A stretch of 37,510 bases of DNA, taken from the NCBI GenBank assembly GCA_016290665.1, contig JAEEUW010000012.1, forward strand, positions 1 to 37,510, in the 5' to 3' direction. Below the pieces are notes generated by a model. It made no database searches. It saw only the letters and a list, made by a program, of their open reading frames with translations, and was not told the origin of the DNA. Position numbers and translations under genes: made by a program. The DNA comes from Clostridiaceae bacterium. Its GTDB lineage: Bacteria; Bacillota; Clostridia; Oscillospirales; Acutalibacteraceae. Positions 17,808 through 27,160 of the stretch are shown one piece after another (within the stretch, counting starts at the first letter, position 1; each line of letters opens with the position of its first letter).

Positions 17808-20800
17808 ATGAAACTGACGAAGAAAGCACTCTGTATCTTTCTTGCCGTTCTGATGCTGCTGTCCTGCGCGGCAGTCAGTGCGTCGGCCTATTCCAGAATC
17901 CAGAATACCGACGCTTATCTGGCAAAGACAGGCGAGACTGTCGACATGATCGCTTTTTACAAAGCCAACCGCTACGGCGCCAGCGGCGCCAACCAGTTTT
18001 ACAACCTGAAAACCGTTACGATCACCGACAAGGGCGACACCTACGCCAGCGTCAGCGGCACGAAGGTCAAGTTCCCGCAGGGCGGCAAGGCCGTCGTCAA
18101 GCTCAACGCGCAGTACATCGTTGCCAAAACCGGAAAGATCGTGGACGACGTTGTCTCCTATACCTTCTACGTTTCCAGCGGCAGCGATTACATCCTGATC
18201 TTCGAGCCGAACGGCGGCTCGGGTAAGGCCGCCGTCTATTCCGGCAACGCAACGGTGCTTGCCGGCTATCAGCCGAAGTATACGCGTTCGGGCTATACGC
18301 TGGACGGCTGGACCAGAACGCCGACGGGCCAGATGGAGTTCACCGGCAACATTTCGGCCTCCAAAAGCATCCCGGTGGTGCTCTATGCCCACTGGAAGCC
18401 CAACACCTACACGTTGTCGTTCAACGCCAACGGCGGCTCGGTGTCTCCGGCCAGCAAGAGCGTGACCTACGGCAGCACCTTCGGCACGCTGCCCACGCCG
18501 ACCCGCGCCGGCTACAGGTTTGACGGCTGGTACGGCACGGCCACCGGCGGCGGCCAGTTCACCTCGTCCAGCCTCTATTCGTTCCCGCAGAACCTGACGA
18601 TTTTCGCCCACTGGACCAAGCTGACCGAAATCAAGTCCGTTGACATCACGGGCGTGGTTGCGCCGGTTGTCGGTGCTGCGCCCGTGAAAACAGGCTATAA
18701 GATTTCTTCCAACGTGACGGTGAAATTGTTCAACTGGACCAACAAGATCGGCGGCGGCAACTATGCCACGACGACCGATGCAACCTTCCAGGACGGAAAG
18801 GATTACGCCGTTTCGTTCCAGCTTACGCCGAACGATGGCTACGCCTTTGCCGCGGCGGGCAGCATGAAAGCAACCGTGAACGGAAAAACCGCAATGTTCA
18901 CCAATCCGCAGCAGGGCGTCTACTATGTCAGATATGTGTTCGGCGCCCCGGCCAAAACCGTCTCCTCCGTGATGATTACCGGCGTGAGCGAGCCGACCTA
19001 CGGCGGCAAGGTGACAACGTCGGGCATCAAGGCGTCTGCCGGCTTTGAAATCACCAACTCCTACTGGACCAAAAAGCAGAGCAACGGCACCTATCAGACC
19101 ACGACCGATACCACCTTCCAGCGCGGCGGGGAATACGGCCTGAATATTTCGGGCAAGATCGCGTCCGGCTATGTGGTGTCCGGCACGCTGAGCATCTCGG
19201 TCGGCAGCAAGAAGGCCACTGTGAAGCACAACGGGGGCGAATACTATGCCGCTTCCTGCTATTATAATCCGGTGACGCAGAGCGTCTGGGTGACCTTCGA
19301 TCCCGACGGCGGCACGCTTGCGGCTTCCGAAAAGACCAAAATCGTCACCGTCGGCTCCGCCTACGGCGCGCTGCCGACGCCGACCAAGAGCGGCCTGTCG
19401 TTCGACGGCTGGTATGACGGCAGCACGAAAATCACCTCGACCTCCAAGGTTCAGCGGACCGAAAACCACACCTTGAAAGCGCACTGGAAAGACAAGATGC
19501 CCACCAACGTGGCCGTCACCTTCGACCCGAACGGCGGCACGATCGGCGACGCGCAAAAAACCAAGATCGTCACCGTCGGCAACCCCTACGGCGCGCTGCC
19601 GGTTCCGACCCGCACGGGCTACACGTTTGAGGGCTGGTTCAACGCCGCCAATAATCAGATTACGGCTGCCACCACCGTCACGGTCAGCTCGAACCACACC
19701 CTGACCGCCAAATGGAAAAAGGTTGAGCCGAAAACCGTTACCGTCACGTTCGACGCGACGCCCGGCCTTGTGGGCGAGCACAGCAAGACGGTCACCGTCG
19801 GCGAAAAATACGGCCTGCTGCCCATCGCGTCGCGCGGGGGCTACAAGTTCCTGGGCTGGTATGACGACGCCGACGTGCACATCACGAGCGTGTCCGTCGT
19901 TGAAAAAACGACCGACCACACGCTGAAGGCGAAATGGGAAAGCACGGCCGCCCCGCACACCGAGCACACCTACGACGCGGGGACGGTGACCAAGGATCCC
20001 ACCTGCACCGCAGTGGGCGAAAAGACGTTTACCTGCACGGTCTGCGGCGCGACGAAGACCGAGGAAATTCCCATGAAGCCGCATACCTTTGACGCGGGCA
20101 CGGTAATCAAAGAAGCCACCTGCACCGCCACGGGCGAAAAGACCCTCAAATGCACCGTCTGCGGCCTGACGAAGACCGAAGTGATCCCCAAGGCGCCCCA
20201 CACCTACACCGACGCCGTTGTGACGAAGGAAGCCACCTGCACCGCCACCGGCGAAAAGAGCTTCACCTGCACGGTCTGCGGCGGCAGCTATGTGGAAGTG
20301 ATTCCCATGACGGGCCACAGCTTTGTTGAAAGCACCACGCCCGCCACGCTCAAGAAGAGCGGCGAAGTGGTCGGCACCTGCAGCGTCTGCGGCGAAACGC
20401 AGCAGCTCGCGGTCATCTATCGTCCGAAGACCTACACGCTCTCTGCCAACAGGTTCACCTACAACGGCAAGGCGAAGACGCCCTCGGTGACCGTGACCGA
20501 CGCCAAGGGCAATCTCATCGAGCCCGAAAGCTACGAGCTGACCTATGCGAACAACAAGGACGTCGGCGTCGCCAAGGTGAAGATCACCTTCAAGGGCGAC
20601 TACAGCGGCACGAAGACGGTGAAGTTTAAGATCCTGCCGAAGAAGACCGGGCTCAAAAAGCTGACCGCCGGCAACGGCGCGTTCAAGGCCGTCTGGAAGG
20701 AGATCAAATCCGGCGACGGCTATCAGCTCCAATACGCGACCAATAAGAGCTTCAAGAACGCCAAGACCGTGACGATCAACGATTCCACCGTGACGGCAAA

Positions 20801-20921
20801 GACGATCAAGAAGCTGCTTTCCGGCAAGACCTACTATGTGCGGGTCCGCACCGTGAAGCTGGTCGGCGAAAAGCCGTTCTATGCCGAATGGGGCAAGATC
20901 AAGAAGGTCAAGACGAAGTAA
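17808..20921 (+). CDS. Large secreted protein with InlB B-type repeats, CxxC repeats and Fn3-like C-terminus
   Basis: Start at ATG 17808 after agaaaggag; signal peptide; repeated 'VTFDPNGGT...TGYTFEGWF...HTLTAKWK' units, then three 'TCTATGEKxxxCTVCG' units. Confidence 0.9.
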   Translation: MKLTKKALCIFLAVLMLLSCAAVSASAYSRIQNTDAYLAKTGETVDMIAFYKANRYGASGANQFYNLKTVTITDKGDTYASVSGTKVKFPQGGKAVVKLNAQYIVAKTGKIVDDVVSYTFYVSSGSDYILIFEPNGGSGKAAVYSGNATVLAGYQPKYTRSGYTLDGWTRTPTGQMEFTGNISASKSIPVVLYAHWKPNTYTLSFNANGGSVSPASKSVTYGSTFGTLPTPTRAGYRFDGWYGTATGGGQFTSSSLYSFPQNLTIFAHWTKLTEIKSVDITGVVAPVVGAAPVKTGYKISSNVTVKLFNWTNKIGGGNYATTTDATFQDGKDYAVSFQLTPNDGYAFAAAGSMKATVNGKTAMFTNPQQGVYYVRYVFGAPAKTVSSVMITGVSEPTYGGKVTTSGIKASAGFEITNSYWTKKQSNGTYQTTTDTTFQRGGEYGLNISGKIASGYVVSGTLSISVGSKKATVKHNGGEYYAASCYYNPVTQSVWVTFDPDGGTLAASEKTKIVTVGSAYGALPTPTKSGLSFDGWYDGSTKITSTSKVQRTENHTLKAHWKDKMPTNVAVTFDPNGGTIGDAQKTKIVTVGNPYGALPVPTRTGYTFEGWFNAANNQITAATTVTVSSNHTLTAKWKKVEPKTVTVTFDATPGLVGEHSKTVTVGEKYGLLPIASRGGYKFLGWYDDADVHITSVSVVEKTTDHTLKAKWESTAAPHTEHTYDAGTVTKDPTCTAVGEKTFTCTVCGATKTEEIPMKPHTFDAGTVIKEATCTATGEKTLKCTVCGLTKTEVIPKAPHTYTDAVVTKEATCTATGEKSFTCTVCGGSYVEVIPMTGHSFVESTTPATLKKSGEVVGTCSVCGETQQLAVIYRPKTYTLSANRFTYNGKAKTPSVTVTDAKGNLIEPESYELTYANNKDVGVAKVKITFKGDYSGTKTVKFKILPKKTGLKKLTAGNGAFKAVWKEIKSGDGYQLQYATNKSFKNAKTVTINDSTVTAKTIKKLLSGKTYYVRVRTVKLVGEKPFYAEWGKIKKVKTK
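19960..20330 (+). repeat. Intragenic tandem repeats encoding CxxC modules (about 40 aa period, three units)
   Basis: HTYDAGTVTKDPTCTAVGEKTFTCTVCGATKTEEIP / HTFDAGTVIKEATCTATGEKTLKCTVCGLTKTEVIP / HTYTDAVVTKEATCTATGEKSFTCTVCGGSYVEVIP. Confidence 0.88.
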
Positions 20922-20946
20922 GCAGAGATTACGACGAAAAAACCGT

Positions 20947-21053
20947 TGTCCGTTCTGCTCGTTCAATGATTTCTGCAAGCGCACGGCAGCGGCTTCTTTG
21001 AAAGAATCATCGCCTGGTTCCACAACCTGCTGGCAAAGCTATTCAAACGTTAA
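20947..21053 (+). pseudogene. Frame-disrupted relic of the CPxC...FF..I..WFH..LAK..K/R C-terminal tail
   Basis: TGTCCGTTCTGC (CPFC) in one frame, then HGSGFFERIIAWFHNLLAKLFKR* in the frame of the upstream 17808 ORF but after its TAA and a further TGA; matches CPWCDTVHGDGFFQRIVAWFHSILAKIIRK at 15386. Confidence 0.72.
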
Positions 21054-21067
21054 CAACCGACAAAGCA

Positions 21068-21097
21068 AACGCGGCGTTCTCCGGAGCGCCGCGTTTT
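21068..21097 (+). terminator. Intrinsic terminator
   Basis: aacgcggcg-ttctccgga-gcgccgcgtt followed by TT. Confidence 0.7.
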
Positions 21098-21200
21098 CTC
21101 ATGCCCTTTTCCCTCGTTCTCAACAAATTTCGCCGTTCCGCTGGACATTTTTCCGCAACGGGACTATAATGAAAGCAGACCTGTAAAAGGAGGACTTCCG

Positions 21201-22607
21201 ATGAAAACAACGATGAAAAAAACGATCAGTCTGCTGCTCGCGCTCGTCTGCGCGCTGTCGTGCTTTGCGGTGGCGTCGTCCGCGGCGCAGTCGGAGCCCA
21301 TGATCGTGGCGCCCCTGCCTTTCCTGCACACCGAAGGCGAGCAGATCGTCAATGAAAACGGAGAGGCTGTCGTCCTGCGCGGCACCAACTTCGGCGGCTG
21401 GGGCATCATGGAGGACTGGTTCTGCCCCTACACCTCGCCCGCCGGCGAAGACGTGATGATCGAAACGCTGGTCGAACGCTTCGGGCCGGAAAAGACCCAT
21501 GCCCTGATGCAGCAGTACCGCGCGAACTGGATCACCGAGGTCGATTATAAAAACGTCGCCGACCTCGGCATGAACGTCATCCGTCTGCCGATCTGGTACC
21601 GCAACTTCCAGTCGGACGATAACGGCACCTGGTACCGTGACGCGAACGGGGAGATCGACCTCCACGAGCTGGACGAGGTCGTCGCCATGTGCAAAAAGTA
21701 CGGGCTGTATCTGATCATCGACCTGCACGGGCTGCCGGGCTATCAGAACGACTATGACCACTGCGGCCGCTCCAAGTCGATGAGCCTGTTCGACGACACC
21801 GAAAAGGGCGCCCGCTACCGCGAAGTGGTCAAAGACTTCTGGGTCACGCTCGCCGCGCGCTACAAGGACGAGCCGACTGTTGCCATGTATGACCTGATGA
21901 ACGAGCCGCTCGGTACGAACATCACGATCGACAAGAGCTATCAGCAGCGCTTCTTCGATTTTTCCGACGAGCTCTACCGCGCCGTCCGCGCCGCGGACAG
22001 CCGCCACATCATCTCGATGGAGGCGATCTGGTCGCCCGACGCGATTCCCGCGCCGTCGGTCTACGGCTGGGAAAACATCGTCTATCAGGAGCATCTCTAC
22101 GACGTGACCAATCCGACGATTCTGCGCAAGGCGGACGAGATCAAAAAAGCCGGTTACGGCCAGCCGTTCCTGATCGGTGAGTTCTATCCCCGCGGCCTGA
22201 CGAGCTTCAGCTATCTGTTCTCCGTCTTCAACGACCGCGGCTTGAGCTGGACCACCTGGACCTACAAGGGCGCCGGGCCGCGCGCCGACAAATCGCCGTG
22301 GTTCCTCTACGGGTCCTCGGAGATCGAAAAGGTCGACTTTGAAAACGACAGCTACGACGTGCTGCTGCAAAAGTTCGGCGAAGTGCTGCGCACCGACGGC
22401 GGCAAGTTTACCCGCACGGCATTCGCCGATTACGTGATGAACTTCGTCCACGGCGAAGTGGACAAGGCGTCGCTCTATTCCTTCGGCGCTGTGGAGACCC
22501 GCGGCACGCTGCGCGAGCGGTTCATGCTGTTCACCGATAAGCTGAACGCGGTCATGACGACGATCCGCGACTGGCTGCGCAAGCTGAAAACCGGCGATCT
22601 GCTGTAA
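21201..22607 (+). CDS. Secreted glycoside hydrolase family 5 (cellulase-like)
   Basis: 468 aa; signal peptide; 'VLRGTNFGGW', 'DLGMNVIRLPIWYRNF', 'GLYLIIDLHGLPG', acid/base 'MYDLMNEPLG', nucleophile 'FLIGEFYPRG'. Confidence 0.9.
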   Translation: MKTTMKKTISLLLALVCALSCFAVASSAAQSEPMIVAPLPFLHTEGEQIVNENGEAVVLRGTNFGGWGIMEDWFCPYTSPAGEDVMIETLVERFGPEKTHALMQQYRANWITEVDYKNVADLGMNVIRLPIWYRNFQSDDNGTWYRDANGEIDLHELDEVVAMCKKYGLYLIIDLHGLPGYQNDYDHCGRSKSMSLFDDTEKGARYREVVKDFWVTLAARYKDEPTVAMYDLMNEPLGTNITIDKSYQQRFFDFSDELYRAVRAADSRHIISMEAIWSPDAIPAPSVYGWENIVYQEHLYDVTNPTILRKADEIKKAGYGQPFLIGEFYPRGLTSFSYLFSVFNDRGLSWTTWTYKGAGPRADKSPWFLYGSSEIEKVDFENDSYDVLLQKFGEVLRTDGGKFTRTAFADYVMNFVHGEVDKASLYSFGAVETRGTLRERFMLFTDKLNAVMTTIRDWLRKLKTGDLL

Positions 22608-22627
22608 GGGCAGGGGAGAGGTGCAAA

Positions 22628-23359
22628 ATGAAGATTCCGATGCAAAGAGCGACGGCACTTGCGCTGGCAATCGTTGCGTGGCTGGCGGCGCTGTTCGGCT
22701 ATTATTCCGCCGCGGACGTGGATGCGTTTCTGCAGTCTGACGACAAGGTGACGGTCAGTGAGGTCCGGGAGGGCCGGCTGTTTGACGGCCCGGGCGAACG
22801 CGACGCGCTGATCTTTTATCCCGGCGCAAAAGTGGAGGCCGCGGCCTATGCGCCGCTGCTGCGGAAGCTTGCGGAAAACGGCGTCGATTGCTTTTTGGCG
22901 GAAATGCCGCTGGGGCTCGCCATCTTCGGCGTCAACAAGGCCGACCGCCTGCTAAAGCGTTACGACTACGACCGCTGGTATCTTGCCGGGCATTCCCTCG
23001 GCGGCGCCATGGCGGCGCAGTACGCGGCAAAGCACGCGGACGCCCTGTCGGGCCTGTTCCTGCTGGGCGCCTACACGGCGACGGACCTGACGACCGTTGC
23101 GTTCCCCGTGGTCTATCTTTACGGCACGGAGGACGGGGTTATCAACCGCACCAAGCTGGAAAAGGGCGTTCTGATGTCGCCGCTGGGTACGCTGACGGTG
23201 GAGCTGGACGGCGGCAACCACGCGCAGTTCGGCCTTTACGGGCCGCAGAAGGGCGACGGCGAGGCGACGATTTCCGCCGAAGCCCAGCAGACGATGGCGG
23301 CAAACGAGATTCTGCGTGTAATCAAGGGCGACGCGCAGGCGCAGCCGGCCGCCGCTTAA
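22628..23359 (+). CDS. Alpha/beta hydrolase with N-terminal TM
   Basis: 243 aa; 'DALIFYPGAKVEAAAYAPLLRKLAENGVDCFL', 'WYLAGHSLGGAMAAQYA', 'YLYGTEDGVI', 'GGNHAQFGLYGPQ'. Confidence 0.87.
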   Translation: MKIPMQRATALALAIVAWLAALFGYYSAADVDAFLQSDDKVTVSEVREGRLFDGPGERDALIFYPGAKVEAAAYAPLLRKLAENGVDCFLAEMPLGLAIFGVNKADRLLKRYDYDRWYLAGHSLGGAMAAQYAAKHADALSGLFLLGAYTATDLTTVAFPVVYLYGTEDGVINRTKLEKGVLMSPLGTLTVELDGGNHAQFGLYGPQKGDGEATISAEAQQTMAANEILRVIKGDAQAQPAAA

Positions 23360-23412
23360 CCGGTCATACCGCCTATGGCGTGATGATAAATCTTTTTACA
23401 GGAGCGTGCTTT

Positions 23413-23448
23413 TTGAAAAAGTACAACAAAACGGAGATTGTTCGCTGA
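23413..23448 (+). CDS. Possible 11-codon leader ORF / truncated ORF relic (TTG start; LKKYNKTEIVR)
   Basis: AGGAG 8 nt upstream of TTG; immediately followed by hairpin 23450-23483. Confidence 0.3.
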   Translation: MKKYNKTEIVR

Positions 23449-23449
23449 C

Positions 23450-23483
23450 CGGGAGGTTTGCGGACGATCCGGAAAACCTCCCG
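23450..23483 (+). repeat. Stable inverted repeat in the GNAT gene leader
   Basis: cgggaggttt ... aaacctcccg (10-bp perfect arms) with inner cgga/tccg. Confidence 0.75.
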
Positions 23484-23524
23484 CGAAACGCCGTGAAAGT
23501 CATCATGATTCAGGAGGTAAAACA

Positions 23525-24151
23525 ATGAATACAACTGACGTACGCATCCGATTGGAACAGCAGGAAGACCGCCGCGCGGTGGAAACGCTGATCCGCGATT
23601 CGTTCTGGAACGTCTACCGTCCCGGCTGCAGCGAGCACTATGTGATCCACGTGCTGCGCAGCGACCCGGCCTTTGTGCCGGAACTCGATTTTGTCATGGA
23701 AAAGGACGGCGCGCTGATCGGGCAGAATATGTTCATGCGCACCGTGATTGAAGCCGACGACGGCCGCACGGTTCCCGTGCTGACCATGGGGCCGATCTGC
23801 ATCGCCCCGGCGTTCAAGCGCAAAGGCTTCGGCAAGCGGCTGCTGGATCATTCGCTGGCGCAGGCCGCGTCTCTCGGCTTCGGGGCCGTGCTGTTTGAGG
23901 GCAACATCGCCTTCTACGGCAAAAGCGGCTTCGATTACGCCGCAAGGTTCGGCATCCGTTACCACGATCTGCCCGAGGACGCAGACGCTTCGTTCTTCCT
24001 GTGCAAAGAGCTGATGCCGGGTTATCTCGACGGCGTCACCGGCGTCTATCAGACCCCGCGGGGCTATTATGTGGACGACGCGGACGTGGAAGCCTTTGAC
24101 AGGGACTTTCCGCCGAAACAAAAGCAAAAGCTGCCGGGGCAGCTGTTCTGA
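23525..24151 (+). CDS. GNAT-family N-acetyltransferase
   Basis: 'VRIRLEQQEDRRAVETLIRDSFWN', acetyl-CoA loop 'GPICIAPAFKRKGFGKRLLDHSL', 'LFEGNIAFYGKSGFDYA'. Confidence 0.9.
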   Translation: MNTTDVRIRLEQQEDRRAVETLIRDSFWNVYRPGCSEHYVIHVLRSDPAFVPELDFVMEKDGALIGQNMFMRTVIEADDGRTVPVLTMGPICIAPAFKRKGFGKRLLDHSLAQAASLGFGAVLFEGNIAFYGKSGFDYAARFGIRYHDLPEDADASFFLCKELMPGYLDGVTGVYQTPRGYYVDDADVEAFDRDFPPKQKQKLPGQLF

Positions 24152-24165
24152 AAGAATGTAAAAAA

Positions 24166-24195
24166 GGGCAGGAGAGGCGACTCTCCTGCTCTTTT
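24166..24195. terminator. Bidirectional terminator between GNAT and capA-like genes
   Basis: aaaaaggGCAGGAGAGgcgaCTCTCCTGCtctttt. Confidence 0.85.
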
Positions 24196-24207
24196 GCCGT
24201 AACCGGG

Positions 24208-25458
24208 TTATTTGCTTGCCTTGTCGCCCTCTTCGCCGAGGATCTTATGGCAATGGGCCAGCGCGGTTTTGATCCGCTGATAGGAATTCGGGCCGACGAA
24301 TTTGGAAGTACCGTTCTCATATTCCTTGATGGCGGTGTGCATGTTGACCAGCATGCGGCGCGAGCCGGCCGGCAGGTCGTCGCGGTGCAGCATGTAATAG
24401 GGCGTGTAGCGGATGTCGGTGATCTTCGTCTTGCCGGTCTTCTGGTTCTTGGTCAGCTCCAGGTCGAGAATGATCGTCGTCTTGGTCGCCGGCTCCTGCT
24501 GCTGGTTCGAAATGAAGTTGCCGAAGGAATAGATCACGAAGCCCTTCTTTTCGTTGCCCCGGTTATCGGTGAACTTCACCGTTTCATAGGGCTGCAGCAC
24601 GTGCGGGTGGCCGCCGAGAATGATGTCGGCGCCTTCCTTGAACAGGTGGTCGGCAATCTTGCGCTGATAGTCGTTCGGCGCGTTCTGATATTCCACGCCC
24701 CAGTGGATCATCACGGCGATCAGGTCGGTGCCCAGCGCGCGGGCGGCGGCCATATCGGCGTCCACGGTTTCATAGTCGAAATCGGAGAGCGTGGTGGTGT
24801 AGTCCTTGTTGAAGATGTTGACCGCGAAGCGCTGATCCTCTTTGAGGCTGAAGCCGTTGAGGCCGTAGGTGTAGCACAGAAAGGCCGCGGAGATCCCGCC
24901 GATGTCCGCCACATAGATGCCGGAATTCAGGTCGCGTTCCTCCTGGCTGCGATAGGTACCCACGTGGGCAAGGCCGAGCTCGTCCAGCACGTCGAGCGTG
25001 CGGAAGATGCCGTCCACGCCCTGGTCGCGCGTGTGGTTGTTGGCAGTGGCCAGCAGGTCGAACCCGGCGTTTTTGGCCGCCTCGGCCAGCGCGTCGGGCG
25101 AGCTGAAGCAGGGGAAGCCGGAATACTTGGGCCCGCCGCCGAGCACGGTTTCCAGATTGGCGACCGCGTAGTCCGCTTTCTTGAGCTGCTTCGCCGCGTC
25201 GGTGAACATGTGGTTATAGTCATATTTGCCGGTGGAGGCGACATAGGCGTCGTTCAGCTGCGGAATATGGCTCATGATGTCGCCGCCCGCCATCAGGTGC
25301 GCCTTGATCGGCGGCGGGTCGGTGGTTTCTTTTTCGGTTGTGGTGTCCGATTCCACGGTGACGTAGGGGTTGTTCTCCATCTCTTCCAGCTGCGACTGTG
25401 CGGCACAGCCCGTGAGCAGCAGAAGCAAAATGAGCACCAGCGCCGTCATTCTTTTCAT
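24208..25458 (-). CDS. CapA-family (poly-gamma-glutamate capsule-type) lipoprotein
   Basis: Start at MKRMTALVLILLLLLTGC (lipobox LTGC); 'LMAGGDIMSHIP', 'VANLETVLGGGPKYSGFPCFSSPDALAEAAKNAGFDLLATANNHTRDQG', 'VMIHWGVEYQ', 'DIILGGHPHVLQPYE'. Confidence 0.92.
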   Translation of the reverse strand: MKRMTALVLILLLLLTGCAAQSQLEEMENNPYVTVESDTTTEKETTDPPPIKAHLMAGGDIMSHIPQLNDAYVASTGKYDYNHMFTDAAKQLKKADYAVANLETVLGGGPKYSGFPCFSSPDALAEAAKNAGFDLLATANNHTRDQGVDGIFRTLDVLDELGLAHVGTYRSQEERDLNSGIYVADIGGISAAFLCYTYGLNGFSLKEDQRFAVNIFNKDYTTTLSDFDYETVDADMAAARALGTDLIAVMIHWGVEYQNAPNDYQRKIADHLFKEGADIILGGHPHVLQPYETVKFTDNRGNEKKGFVIYSFGNFISNQQQEPATKTTIILDLELTKNQKTGKTKITDIRYTPYYMLHRDDLPAGSRRMLVNMHTAIKEYENGTSKFVGPNSYQRIKTALAHCHKILGEEGDKASK

Positions 25459-25581
25459 AAGGCGGTCCTCCAAACGGAAATGTTTGCCATTATTATAATA
25501 TAAATCGCGGAAAGAATCAAGAGGCATTCGGCCGCCGCGGCAGTTGTGACAAAAAAGTTGCACAAATGAGAACAAAATCTG

Positions 25582-25610
25582 TTGACGCTGCCGCAATAAC
25601 ATGTTATATT
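25582..25610 (+). promoter_or_regulatory. SigmaA-type promoter
   Basis: TTGACG - 17 nt - TATATT upstream of 25648. Confidence 0.7.
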
Positions 25611-25647
25611 TAATTGATAGTTTTTATCCGACGGGAGGTATCGGATT

Positions 25648-27159
25648 ATGAATCAATACGACGTGATTGTGGTCGGCGCGGGCAACGGCGGTCTGGTTGC
25701 CGCGGCAACGGTCGCCAAGGCCGGCTACCGCACGCTGCTGCTGGAAAAGCACAACATTCCGGGCGGCTGCGCCACCAGCTTCGTACGCGGGCGGTTTGAG
25801 TTTGAGCCCTCGCTGCATGAGCTTTGCTTTGAGGGGTCGCGGGAGGACCAGGCGTCCGCCTCCGGGCTGTTCCGGTCGCTCGGCGCCGACGTGCCGCTGT
25901 ATCTGGAGGACACGCTGTTCCGCGTGATTGCCAAGGGCCCCGACGGCTATGACGTCACGCTTCAGGCGGGGATGGAGGCCTTCCTCGATTCCATGGAAGA
26001 AGCCGTGCCCGGCTGCCGCGGGAGCGTGAAGGCGTTCTTCGACCTGATCGATCCCATCGACGACGCCATGAACGCCATGGGCGACGGCTTGCCCAATCCG
26101 GTCAATCTGCTGCGCAAGCACAGCGACTTCATCCGCATCGCCGGCCACAGCACCGAAGAGGTCATGAACGCGCTGGGCGTGCCGCAGAAGGCGCAGGACC
26201 TCATCAACACCTACTGGGGCTACCTCGGCGTACCCACCGACGACCTCAACGCGCTGCACTATCTGAGCATGGTCACCGCCTATATCAAGGGCCGGCCCTC
26301 CATGCCCTACCACCGCTCGCACGAGCTTTCGCTGGCACTGGTCAAGGCCCTGCAGGATGCCGGCGGCGAAATCCGCTACAACAGCGAGGTCACCCGCTTC
26401 CTTTATGACGGCCAGAACGCGGTCTGCGGCGTCATTGCGGGCGGCGAAGCCCTCTGGGCCAAAAAGGTGATCTCCAATATCATTCCGAACAACGTGTTCA
26501 ACCGCTCCGACAACCGCCACATTTCCAAACGCAGCCGCAAGCTGGCCAACGCGCGCAAGCTCGGCATGACCTTCGTCACGATCTATCTCGGCCTCGACTG
26601 CACGATGGAAGAGCTCGGCGTCAATGATTACAGCCTGTTCATTCTGCGCGACCGCAACCCGCGCAGGCAGTTCGACCTGCGGGCGGACCGCAGCATCTAT
26701 ATCGTCAACTGCCTCAACAAGGCGCTGCCGGACGCCACGCCGCCGGGCACCTGCACGCTGTTCTTCACCATTCCGATCATGCCCGGCGACCTGCCGAAGG
26801 ATCTTTCGCCTCAAAACTACAAGGCCTATAAGAATCAGATGGCCGAAACCTACATCCGGGACTACGAGGAGACGATGGGCGTTTCCGTCCTGCCGCATAT
26901 CGAAGAAATCTCCGTGGCGACGCCCGTCACCTTTGCGCGCTATCTTTCCACGCCCCGCGGCGCCATCTACGGCTATGCCAACGAGGGCTGGGACAACATC
27001 ATTGCGCGTTCGGTTACCGAAGCCATGGATTACGACACGCCGAACCTGTATTTCTGCGGCGGCCACTATATCCGCGGCGACGGCTATCCGTCCGGCTATA
27101 TGACCGGCGACATGGCGGCGAAGGCCGTGATCGCCGCGCTGAAGAAGGAGGGCAAGTGA
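25648..27159 (+). CDS. NAD(P)/FAD-dependent oxidoreductase (phytoene desaturase/carotenoid isomerase-like fold)
   Basis: 503 aa; 'YDVIVVGAGNGGLVAAATVAKAGYRTLLLEKHNIPGGCATSFVRGRFEFEPSLHEL', C-term 'NLYFCGGHYIRGDGYPSGYMTGDMAAKAVI'. Confidence 0.87.
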   Translation: MNQYDVIVVGAGNGGLVAAATVAKAGYRTLLLEKHNIPGGCATSFVRGRFEFEPSLHELCFEGSREDQASASGLFRSLGADVPLYLEDTLFRVIAKGPDGYDVTLQAGMEAFLDSMEEAVPGCRGSVKAFFDLIDPIDDAMNAMGDGLPNPVNLLRKHSDFIRIAGHSTEEVMNALGVPQKAQDLINTYWGYLGVPTDDLNALHYLSMVTAYIKGRPSMPYHRSHELSLALVKALQDAGGEIRYNSEVTRFLYDGQNAVCGVIAGGEALWAKKVISNIIPNNVFNRSDNRHISKRSRKLANARKLGMTFVTIYLGLDCTMEELGVNDYSLFILRDRNPRRQFDLRADRSIYIVNCLNKALPDATPPGTCTLFFTIPIMPGDLPKDLSPQNYKAYKNQMAETYIRDYEETMGVSVLPHIEEISVATPVTFARYLSTPRGAIYGYANEGWDNIIARSVTEAMDYDTPNLYFCGGHYIRGDGYPSGYMTGDMAAKAVIAALKKEGK

Positions 27160-27160
27160 G

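Noticed and set aside
17748-21023. 1091-aa minus-strand ORF
   Set aside because: Shadow of the InlB/CxxC-repeat gene; apparent internal repeats simply mirror repeats on the coding strand.
20947-21053. Programmed frameshift extending the 17808 product
   Set aside because: Requires passing TAA and TGA plus a frame change, and no clear slippery site was seen; degradation is the simpler explanation.
21120-22670. 516-aa minus-strand ORF
   Set aside because: Antisense to GH5 with catalytic motifs.
24247-25503. 418-aa plus-strand ORF
   Set aside because: Antisense to the CapA lipoprotein gene.
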